From the NCBI GenBank assembly GCA_013397455.1, contig VYZB01000169.1, forward strand, positions 541,537-605,536: a DNA stretch of 64,000 nt. Direction: 5' to 3'. The position numbers and the translations under genes were made by a program. The stretch's first letter is position 1; the number at the start of each line of letters is the position of its first letter. The notes under the pieces are model-generated. The model did no database searches. It saw only the letters and a list, made by a program, of their open reading frames with translations, and was not told the origin of the DNA. Source of the DNA: Crotophaga sulcirostris (taxonomy: Eukaryota > Chordata > Aves > Cuculiformes > Crotophagidae). This document shows positions 11,201 to 23,200 of this stretch, piece after piece.

Positions 11201-14200
11201 AGTGTCCCCTTGTTGGTGACATTTTCTAATCAGTTCCAGGCATGTGTTGAGTGAATTAACACCAAACACAGGGCAGAAAATCTCACCTTTCCATAATTAC
11301 ATCCTTTGATCTTAGCAGATGCTACCTTCCTCCTTTTAGACAGCAGCGTTTTTTCCTCTCCTTGGAAAAAAGCAGGTCAGAGACTCCTTTTCTGATAAAT
11401 CCCCTAAAGGACTGACCCAAAGCAATGTCAACAGTTTTGAGTATCAGATGATTTATATCAGATCGTTCAACCATTAATGTGACTTTCTGCGAGGTGCGCT
11501 CTCTCCACTGCTCTTCTTTGTGGGCAAGCTGAGGAACAGAAAACTGCAGAGATGATGTTGGGAACCTTCTGCAGAATTTGGAAGAGGAATGAATAAAAGA
11601 GCAACTAGGGCATGGAGCAGTGAGAGGTGCAAGTTACATGACCTGCGGAAGCAGGGGGTCCAGATGCCCAAATGCCAGCTAATACCAACCTGTCTTGGCA
11701 GGTCTTTACCAGTGCACCTTGATCTCCATCTACCACCACAGTAGCCCCGGATGGAAGTGCCATCTGTGGAGATTTTTGGCGTGCTTTATGATGTATACTC
11801 CTAAAAAGCATGGAAATTCCCACCAAATACAAAGCAGGACTCCAAAGCCATGCCTTGGGGACCAATTTTTTGTGCCTCAGTGTCTGTTCTGTAGCAGACA
11901 TTTGAGAGGTCTCCACTCAATGCTTCTGCCCAGCTGAGAAGAGGGAGCTTTCCTAAACTCCTTTTTCTGTAACCTAGGGCAGAGCACCCATGGGCAAGTG
12001 AGGGTGCACCCTACACCTCCACCTGTGCAGCAGAGCAGGGGTGAGTGATTGCATTGGGAAAAGGAAAGAAAACATGGACTCAGGCACCAAGGAGAGCGTG
12101 GGATGGCTCAGAGGAGCACAGTAAGGAAGGGCTTAGCCAGATGGAGTTACTATGGGCCAAAGGAGCTTACAAATCAAGGTCCTGCTCCAGCAGCCAAAGC
12201 AGAGCCTGAGAGGACACAGAGCTCCTGGCACGCAGAGCCCATGGGAGAGGGCTGGCCCAGCAAGCTCTGCTGGTGAATGCCTCTGCTTAACGACATCGAG
12301 TGCAATGAACTGCCAGCTGCTGCCTGCCAAGCAAGTGGGCTCAGCCTTTCACTGAGATTTCAGTGCCAATCAGCAGGTGAACGCACATTAAAAAATGGCT
12401 TGAGGAGAGAAGTAAGGAAAAGTTAGAACGAATCACTCAGCGGTGCTACAGGGGTAAACCTAGAGGTGGTTAAATGTGTCCAGAGTTAGGAGCCAAATAT
12501 AGAATTCCTGAGCTGGTCTTGAAAACTGGTGAAAAAGTGGCTTCAAGCACAGGGTCAGCATCAGCAGGGCTCTGCAGATAGGTAATTTGACTTCAAATTG
12601 GCAAACCCCCCCCCCCCCCCCCAAACAAAAAGAAAGTCCTCGCGGCACGGGGGCACTCACCACCAGAGCGGGATGCAGAACAGCCCCGGGACAGTGAGCG
12701 CCAGCAGCAGCATCCGCCAGTCTCTGATGAAGTAAGCAAACAGGGGCAGCAACATGTAGCCAATTGCAAAAAATACGCAAACTCCTAATGTAGAGAATAT
12801 AATACGAACTGATTTGCCAAGAATTTCTGTTCCTGTTTAAAACAAGGGAGGTTGGATTAGCATTTTAACTCTATTTTCAAGCATGACTAAATACTGCATT
12901 TACAAAAAAAAAAAAAGCTAAACAGTCTTAGAAAATAGTGGTTTCTCTTATAACACTTAAGGGGACACTGTCAAGGAGCAATTGCCCAAGAGATGATTGC
13001 CATCTATTGATCTGGCAGGAGGCTCCCCCAGATTTTCATTGCGCATCTCCCCTGGAGCTGCCACTGAAGCACCTGTGAGACCAGCAGTGTTTGGACTCTT
13101 CCAGTGCACTAGCAGTCCAGAAAAGTCTAATACAAAACCATATTCAATGCTAAACATAGTTGTAACAGCAACATCTACACAGTTTCTATGTTATTACCAT
13201 TAGTATTTGCTCACAGATTTAGCAGAGGATTCAGAGACCCGTGGTTCAGTGATCTCTCCTCTATTGCAAAGGCTGGCAGAGTAAAAGGGAGACAGCTGAC
13301 AGTGTCCTTTTAACAAAGTCGTCTTGTTCACATCAGCCAGGAGCTTATATGAGTTACGAACAGAAAATGAAGGCTACTGTGTGCAAACACAGTGAAACGT
13401 GAACCCTCCGTGCCCTGCTCCAAGGACACCACAATGAATGAATCCCAGTACTGGGTGATGGAGCGCCCAGTCCAGCTCCCAAAGGTGGATATGAGGGCAA
13501 AGGCACGAAGCCACTGCGCCCTCGGCAGTACCGTGGGATGGGATGTGTCACGCACAGCCTGGTACCATCCCAATATCTAAAAACTGAGACTGTTGTAAGC
13601 CTTCAAGAGCACCTAATGTCTTTTCCAATAAAATACCTAGCCATTGCTTAACAAAATCCACAGCACCCTCAGGTCCCCTTCACTTCTCACTGAGCTCTGA
13701 GCCCCGGGTCTACAGAGCTGTCCTCTCCACCAGGAGCACTGGAAAGGCCCTAACTTCCACAGTTTGATCTGGGCTCAATTAAAAAGCAAACAACACTGAT
13801 TTAACAGAAGGGTGTCAGGAAGTCTGGAGAGTATATTTTGGTTATGTAGCATGGTAAGAACTCCAACATCTAATATTGCAGAGAACACAGGAAAAAAATA
13901 CTCAAGAGTGAAAAAACCCTCCTATTTGATAGCTACATGAATTTTCAATTTAGAAACTTGAAGTAATTGAATAAAGTAAGAAAAATGAAAATAAGAATGC
14001 CTAGGAATAACACAAATGTGTGGGTATAAATTACACTGTGTTCCTCTACTGATAGCTCTCGTTTAGAGAGGCGCCCTTGAGAGAGGTCTGATACTTGAAA
14101 CATGGAGTTAAACCCGTTAAATGTAACATTATGGTTCAAAGCCAATATGAGATGACATCTTTCAACTACAATTATCTTCATTCCTGCCTCTCCTCTGCCC

Positions 14201-17200
14201 TCGTTCTCCTGGCCAAGGAATAACAGTTCTGGGATGATACCAAATGCCTTCAGAAATCTATGCTGTGTTTTACAGTTTCAGCTTGAACAGAATGGTTCAT
14301 GTGTTTGAAAAAAAGAAATATATTCTCTGTGGCAGTTCACCAACAGCTTAGGGAGGAAACTGTTCTCAGGAAAGTGGGCAGCAATAATGCAAAGGGCAGG
14401 ATGGTTGGGAGCGCCGGAACAGGGACCGAGCTACGCACAGAGAGGCAACACAGGGCTGGATGTTGAAAACTGGAATGAGGGGAGAAACTTGTGCTGAATC
14501 GGGACTCGTGCTACACAGAACACGTCCCTCCAAGAGGATTCTCAGCCAGGCCAGCGCTGAACCTCCCAGCCTTCCCATGGCAGCCCTGGGCTCCGGCTGC
14601 TCCAACTCTGCACAAGAGTCAGACAACCAGGATGGAGGGAGCAGTGGGGATGGCAATGGCAAGGGATCTCCCTGCTGACAGCCTGACCTACTTATCGTCC
14701 ACCCACCGCTTGCAGGGTGACTCACAGCTGCCTGGGGACACGATGCCACATCCCCTCCACAGCACTGATTTTACATCACGCTCTTCTGCTCTATTTTTTC
14801 CCCTTTAAAGACTCTCAGGGATAGGAAAGAACAGCACTGAGTATTCACACCATTTAAACTAGATCACGTTAATGATCTACAAAGTGTAATTTTGACAGTA
14901 TCGGTTTAAAAGCTGACATGAACGTATACGTTCACACTTCAAAGACAGCTCCTGCATGTCTGCATCAGTCATCCCAGTAACTCACCCACGCAGTCGTCTT
15001 TCCTAAACACCCTGTGACTAGTGAGAGCCTCCATGGGGTCCCTGCGGGGTCCCCCCTTCCCCACTGGGGTCCCCAGGCAGTGACTGCAGCCTTGCAGCCT
15101 CCTATGGCCACTGGCTTGCTCTTCCTATGCTCCTACAAAACAAACCTTGGGTGCTAAATTAGGGACTTGACCGCTAACATCGTCACCAAGACTGGTGACT
15201 TTATGGTTCTGACACCCACCCAGCTCCTCCACTCCGGTCTTGCCAACGCGCTTGCTGTGCCTGGACATGCAGGTTTGCTCCAAGGCTTTGCAGCTCAGTG
15301 CCCAGGTGTGCACTGACCCCTCTGCACAGGGGTGGAGAGGCAGGGAGGATCCCAAATGCCTTCTTTATCTCAAACCTGCTTCTTCTGATAACAAATCCTG
15401 AGTGCTGCCTTGCACAACTTCTCCAAAGAGGAAGGAAATGGATGTTTATTTAGAGCTTCCCTGCTCTCTTCTTTTTCTCTAGGCCTAGAGGCTAGAAGTA
15501 TCCAAGAGCAAAAAAAATCATACTTGGGAATTGTACCAGTGAGGATTTACCGCTCTCTAATTAAATGAGGCAGGTTCAAAGGAAAAAAAAAACCAAACAG
15601 TACATTAAGGAAGAATTTAGTCTAATGCAGACATATCCATACCCAGTATGAAGGCCACCACGTAGTTAGAGATCTGTCCCATCCCCACTATGAGAAAGAG
15701 CACTGTGAACATCTCCCAGCTGGTAGAGAAGATCTGCAGGAAGCTGAAGCCAGTCTGCACGGCCATCGTCAAAAAAAGGATATTCTTCCTGCCAAACCTT
15801 TTGCAAAAGATAAAGGAGATTATTATTGAAACTGTTTATTTATGGAGCAGGGCTACATAAGAGAGTATGAGAGAGCACAAATATCCAACCTCAAGAGATG
15901 CCACTTAGGACAACCTGATATTTCATTTACTTTAAAGAATTTTGTTTATCATTCTCATAAGCACAAAAAAAAAAAAGAGTAACATTTCCAAGACTTAGGA
16001 AATAAATGAAAAAGAAAAATTAAGAGCAGAAAGTTCAGGGAACCACTAGACAGGGACTAAATAAACTAGACAACAGTACAGAAGTGAGAGACACTTGAAG
16101 ACTGCAAGCCACATAGCTGGAAGTTAGGATATTATGGCATTTAGGCTGCTGGCTTCTGCAGGCTCCCAGAGGGCACACGGCACCAGTGGGATTTAGTGAT
16201 TATCTCATCTCCCTTTCAAACAGTAACAGCGACCGACTTCTGCACTGGGGGCGAGAGTCAGGAGATGAGATTTGGATCACATGGAGTTTAATGCTTGAGG
16301 CTTGGCATTAAGACTCTCATCAAGGTTTGAAACCCCTCTGCTAAACACCCAGAAGAGCACTGCTGCTTTTACAACTCCCACATTAACCAGAGCACTATTG
16401 GAGACCCCACTGTAACGATAAGGGAAAAAAGGCTCAGGGCTGTATAAAGAGGGAGGCAGAGACTTGCAGAAGGAACATATTAGGTTTGTGCAAAAAGAAT
16501 TGCTGGTTTTGTCATTGCAAACTGTGACACTTATTCTGGATTAAACTTATATTTAACTGTGTTCCTATCAGTTACCATTTTAAAATGTGAAATTGCTCTA
16601 CTTATTAAGGCTAATGGGTTTGTTTTCACTGTTTAATCTTTTTGATATTACACTGTCAAATTAAAGATGGATAAAAAGCAAATTTCAGCGATTTTGTTGT
16701 ATGAGTTCAAAGGTTATGTAAAGCAGCAGAAACTGCCAGCACCATCAACGAGGCATTTGGCCCCATGGGCTCCTCACGCAGATCAGTTCTTGGTCTCCTG
16801 AAGTGCCCAGGAGGCAGCAATCCTATGTCTGGGGTAGGTCAAAGTTGGGATTTTTGAAGAAGCCAGGCCAGTTACCTCATTTTGATCAAAACCTATAGAA
16901 ATGGACATTTAACTCCCTTACACCTCTTAAGACCAAACACATGAGCCGTGGCACTAGGATTGCCCTGCTCTGCCCTTGGCTGGGGGGAGCAGCAATGTTA
17001 CCTGTCTGAGAGCTGCCCCGAGATGAAGGAGCCGATGAGGACCCCCACGAAGAAGAGGGAGGTGGTCAGCGGGGCTTTCCAGTCGTCATCACACACCAGG
17101 TTCCACTGCAAGAGAAGAGCCCGTGCTCAGATGCAGCTACAACGCCGCATCGAGCCTCATGCAGGCACGGGGGTCACTGGCTGGAGACACACACACACTT

Positions 17201-20200
17201 CCATGGAATTTAATTCAGTTTCCCCACACCCACATTTCCGCCCGTTGCTGGCACCAGCACTGTTTCCACAGTGAAGGTGCTGCCAGGATGCCCTGCTTCA
17301 GGCATAAGAACAAGGAAAAGCAGCCACTTCACCAGGCAAGGCATCAGCCCAGAGCCCCCCAAAACATCATCGGTCGTCTGATGGGACCCCGTCACCTCTG
17401 AAGTGGGAGAGTGGCCAGTGATGCCAGACCCCATGGGCAGTTTGCATGTGCAGCTGCAGGGCTGCCCTGACGCTGTCTCCAGTGCCAGCTCCCCCTCATG
17501 CACCCATCAGCCCCCCCAGACACCCAGGACCTGGCTCCCCATGGTCCGAGGTGCTCCCCACCAGAAAAGCAGAGCCATGGAGAAGGGTGAAGGACTGTCC
17601 CATCCCTGGTTACGGACAGCTTCCAGTTTACCCAGCCTCTGCCAGCACAAAACCTGCTGCATTTCTACAGCTTCTGGGTTTGACAAAACACGTGCAGGAA
17701 GATGCACAGAATGAAATCTCTTCTCCCACGCTGGCCTGTTTCCAAATTCCTTCCCATCCCCACAACCTGCCGGGCTGACTCACTGCCCATCACTCAGCCT
17801 TGCGACTGGCGCTGGAGGCTTAGGACAGGAGCCAGCATGGAAACTTCCACCTAAAGCTGCTCGTAACCCCAGATAATGTTTTTAAAAAAAAATAAAAATA
17901 AAACCAGCATCGTGACTCTCAGTTCACCAAAGTTACAGCTGAGCATGTTTCTGCCACGGTTTGCTCCCGTTCCAGTGATTCATCTCCTGGTCAAGGCATG
18001 CCCGCCAGGAGCGCTCACGGATAGACTTCAAACACGTCAGTCTCAGATCAGATAATTCTAACACAAAGGTAACCTAATTAGATCAATGATCAAAGTACAG
18101 CCTAATTTTAATAATTAGCTCTGCTATCAGAGGACAGAGACATTGCCTGTACCAGCGCTCACCCTGTGCCTGGGGAATGGAGGGGACGAGCCATCCCGGC
18201 AAGTGGTGGCCAAGCCCAGGCAAAGGCAGGGGTGGTGGAGCAGAAAGCTCCCCTCTGGGCTGCCCAGGCTCCTCAGCTCAGCTGCAGGCAACAAAGAGGA
18301 GCAACTCTTGCATTACAAAGAGGCCCAGATGCCATCTGACAGCACTGCGAGTCCTGCCAAAACCAAACCAAACAGCCAGTGGGTCAGTGGCCGCGCTTCA
18401 CCGCTGTTGCAGAAGAACAAGCAGCGGTAACACCAAAGCACGGGGGGACGTGGTGTGGTTCAGTGCAGTTTGCTCTGCTCTATAATTTAAGAGAACGATG
18501 CAATCAATGCCTATTTTCAGGCAGAAGGAGGGTGCATTGCCAGCAATGGGGAGCCAGGTACCTCTGCCTCTTTGCCCATCTTGCAAAGTAACACCAGCTA
18601 CAGGACAAAAAAAAGATGAGTCAAGTTTAGAAACACAGCCCATGCCTCTTCCTGAGACACATGCATGGAGTTTTTAACATGGAAACATGGAGTTATAAGG
18701 ACTGAAATCATAGAATCATGGAATAGTTTGAGTTGGAATGGACCTCAGAGCCCATCCAGTCCCAACCCCCCTGCCACGGGCAGGGACACCTCCCACCGGG
18801 CCAGGGGGCTCTAAGCCCCATCCAACCTGGCCTTGAACACCTCCAGGGATGGGGCAACCACCACTGCTCTGGGCAACCTGGGCCAGGGCCTCCCCACCTT
18901 CATAGGAAAACATTTCTTCCCAAGATCTCATCTAAATCTAAATATTTAAATCTGATTAATAAAAAAAAAGAAACCTACAGCAGCTTTTTCTGTGAAATAC
19001 CTCCTCATCCCTGTTGGAGAGCGAGAGGTGGGGATGAGTGGGCTGGCCGGGGTGTGGAACCTGCCTTTAGCTTCACTGTAGGTGGAACGGGAGCGCGTGG
19101 GTCAAGAGGAACCAATACATTCAGGGATGCTAGCAGTGAAAAATAGATACAGGGATGCACTTCACAGCCCAAAGAGAGTTGAAATTTCTGTAAAGAAACT
19201 GGGTAAAAAACAAGCTCCCTATTTAAAATGCAGCAAAATTCAGCTTCAGGAAACACAGCATTAAAAGCAAGCATTGCTTTCCAAAGAGAAAGTAGGGAAG
19301 AAGGGAAGGTGGTGGACGGGCAGCTTCTGCAAGCTGCGGGAATCACGGCAGCTCCAACCAGTCGGGCTCACCTTGTCCCACTTTACAGAGACATTTTTCC
19401 ACATCCTCCTCCCTTTCCCTGCTCTGGGAAAGCAGATGAGTAGTGAGGTGGCAGAATTTGCAGCCAATATAGACCATTATTACAGTGCTTGCTCCTGGAC
19501 CTTCAGACTTCGGTCGCTCAAGGTTAAGGGTCGGAGCTTTTAAAATGCCTCCGCTGTGCCAAAGGCACTTTGGCTGCAAAATAAACCCAGGTAAAGAATA
19601 ACTTGCCCGTGAAACTGAGTTGCTCCCTGCGTTTCCTTGGTGCCAAATGCCTCCTCCCCAGCTGTTCACTCTACCTTTCCCCATGGCACACTGCACAGCC
19701 AGCAAAAATTCACTATACAGGATGGAGTCTTTTAAGATTTGCGGGATGCGGTAAGGAGCTCACAGCAGCCAGAGAGGGGTCACTGCCTGCAGGAACCCGC
19801 TGTATTTGACCCAAAAACACACAAACACATCAAATCCAACCCACTCCAAGTATACCTGAAGCCGCTGAGTGACAAAACCACATTGCCTATATTGGAGCCA
19901 ACACCACACACAGCACGTGGGCCCTGGGCAATGCCCTGCACAGCCCTACTCTATGGGTACATCGTGTCCTCTACCGACACGCCGGCCTCCCTGCCCCGAA
20001 GGAACTCGCTCTGATGGAGGCTCACGCCCCAGCGCTGCCATCGAGCATGTGCCGACATGGCACGATTTCATGAGTGCTGGAAGCTGTGGGGCTCTAGGGT
20101 ACTGATTGTGTGCTGACTCCTCGCAAGCAGTACTTGGCAAAAAGTGAAATTTAACTTATTTGACCTTTTCCTCAGAGGCAGCGCCCACCACAGCCAGCAC

Positions 20201-23200
20201 CGAGCACTCCACGGGCACAGGAGCCCGGCCACAGCCACACCACCTACAGCTACACCCTCCAAACTGTCCACACTGGACTAATTACTCATTAACCAGGAAA
20301 TTAGTAAGTCTGTACTGTCCCTGCCTTAGCATACTGGAGAGCAAAGTTCATGTAACCTTCCAAGCCAGAGCTCTGAACACTAGGAGTAAGGGTTGCTCGA
20401 GAAGAACACTTAAATTACTTTACTACCATCAAATCCCCCCAGCTCTTGCCCAGGAGCTCTCAGCTACTGGAAGAACACATTTTGCCAGGTGCTGCCAGAG
20501 GGAACCCTATGGATGGAGAGGCTTTCTGAAAAACTGAAACTGCTGGAGAAGGTGCCCTTGGCTGCTCAAAGCCACCCTGCCGCCTGTGTTCTCAATTAGA
20601 AATCACTAATCAACCATCCTGAGTATCAGCCCACTCACATCAGAGAAGAAAACCCTGGTGGAGCCTCGTGTAAATGGCCCAGGCTGATAACCAGGGAAAA
20701 TCTGACCTCATTTCCAAGAGTAAATCTGAAGATGAACAGCTCAAGAGAGATTAAAAAAATATTCAGACTGCCTTGTGCTGCACCCTGGACACAAAGTCCA
20801 GTGATGAGACCGGCTCTGCTCAGGGCACGAGTGATGGGCATAGACACCTCCATGCCCGAGCGCAGGGCAGGGCTGCTCCCTGCTGCTGGAAAAAGCCCTA
20901 AGGGAAGAGAGAAATCCTTCAGATGCCTTCAAACCACAGCAATTCATATCCAGCTTCTCACTTCTACCAGTCTTAAAAGCTTCTGGCTCTTCCTTCACTG
21001 AGGAGTCAGTGCTGGGGCTGGGCCAGGGGGGCTGAGCAGGGTGACACAGGCGAGGGGCTCCACCAAAGCCTTTGGACTTGCTTCACCCTTCCAAGGGTCT
21101 TGCAACATGCCCGGGGCACGTGCTATGCTTGGTGGCAGGGAGCAGCCCCAGAGCGTGTCCCTGGGGAGAGGGGAAAGGTGCTGCAAGACAACCTGGCTGA
21201 AGGGAGCCAACTGCTCGTGCCCGAAACCAGTGCTTGTGCTTGAACCTCTGATTACTGTCAGGTATCAGCACCATTACCTGGAATTAAAGCAGAAGGAGGT
21301 TAAGTTCCAGGCAGGAAAACTCCCAGTGTAACAAAAAAGCATATGGCAACGTTTAAATTAATGTTAAAGCGCAGAAGGCAGAAAACAGAAAAGGAGGTGA
21401 GAGGGAAGCAGCCCCGCTCTGGGGTCAGGACCTGCTAGACTGGCCCAAGCCCTCTTGTGCAAGCCAAGTGGTGCCACCCCGGCGCAGCAGCCACTTGCTG
21501 AGGTGGAGAACAGCGAGTTTGAGCCAGGGCAGCTGGAGGAGCTGCAGCAGGCAGGGAGCTGCTCTGCAGGCTGAGGGGCTCCTGCGCTCCGGGAGCCTGG
21601 CGAGGCGCCCAGCTGAGCCCTGCAAAGCAAAACCCTGCAGCCCCTCCATCCCAGCTGTGGTTCACACCTAACCCCCACTGACCCCACCTTCCCACTTGCT
21701 CATCATTGCACTTCCAGCCTCATTGTTAGCACCCTGGCCTGATGATCTCCTTTTTCACCTGTGCTGTGGAGGTACTGGCTTTTCCACCATTGTCTTCATT
21801 TTAAGACCAATCAGATGACTGAGCCCGAGATCCTCAGTTCCCAGGGTTTAGCACGTCCCTGCAGACCAAGTAACGCCAGTGCTGAGCTGGCATCTCCCAG
21901 CCTGTTCCCTTCAAGCAGCAATCATAACAGGATTTGATGCAACTGCACCCATCAAATAAAACCTCCAGTGCTTAATCCTGTACCATCAATTGAGTTCTTG
22001 AACTGAAGAACTTTTTTCACTGATGGCGTGTCCTGGCTTGTCTTTCCTAATACAGAGAAAAACGTTGGGTACAGAAACAATCATCTCAAGTTTAACTGAA
22101 CTGCTTCTTTTCAGGGTTTCATCAGAGCCTGTTTTCCTTCTTTTAAAACCAAATTCTGTATTTTTTCCAAATGTCCACGACAATTTTAAAACAAAACAAG
22201 GATCCTTCTTTCCATCTGGTTTACAGATGGGGACCTGGTACTTGGTTTCCATCTCCAAATGTGCTCTTGCCTCTCTGGCATGTCCCAGGCCCCATGGCAA
22301 AACCCACTGCTGCGTCCAATCCGAACAGGGCATGGAAGGCTCTTGTCTGGCATCTGCCAACACAAGCTGTTTGCCGCTCATTAAGAAGGAATAGCATTTC
22401 TCCTCCTTTTGCATCCATCACTGTCTCCCTCAGAGCAACCACTAACTCCTAAAGGGCAGCTCACAGCTGCCCAGGATAATCCAGTCTCCCTCTGTGGAAC
22501 AGCAGTGGCTACCAGGCTTCCCCATGCAGCCGTGCCAGCCCACGGGTTGCCCTGGGCATGTCTGCATGGCACATGTAGGCTGCAGCTACACCTCACCCAT
22601 GGCCAGGAGTGGGGTGAGCTTCCCGAGCACTCCCTGCCCTGAGCTGGTGTTGTGAGGGACCCCCGGCAACTGAGCACAACCGCCAGCACAAATGGCAAGA
22701 GAGGCACACGCGGGCACCATGCGTGCCGATGGCTTCGCTTTGGGCACAGGAGGGGCAGTTGGCATCCCTTGACCATGTCCTGCCCTCCCCTAGCCCAGAG
22801 CCTTTCCCTGCCTGCCAACCTCCTCGTGTTCTTCAGAAGAGCCGAGCCCATGTCTGCACACCCCTGCACAGACCCCAACTGTGCCCCCGTGTCCTAGGAC
22901 ACAGTCGCACCGCCACGTGCCTCGTGCTCAGCACCCCTCCTGGCTGTGCCCCCATGCACTGATTTTGGGTGGTGGATGTTGCTGCTGAGTCACAGGGACC
23001 TGAGACTCGAATCCTGGGTGCAGTATTGGGCCCCTCACTACAAGAAGGGCATTGAGGGGCTGGAGCACAGGTGGAGAAGTGGAATGGAGCTGGGGAAGGG
23101 GCTGGAGAACAAGGGTTATGAGGAGCGACGGAGGGACCTGGGGTGGTTTAGCCTGGAGAAGAGGAGGCTGAGGGGAGATCTCATCGTTCTCTGCAGCTCC

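Larger units (their letters stand above)
10626..12660 (-). other. SLC22A4: SLC22A4 intron 4
   Basis: The intron holds a CR1 3' end fragment (about 10,995-11,097) and a 17-base homopolymer, C on the plus strand and G in the transcript, at 12,606-12,622, only about 39 nt from the exon 4 donor. No coding segment was seen. Confidence 0.8.
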
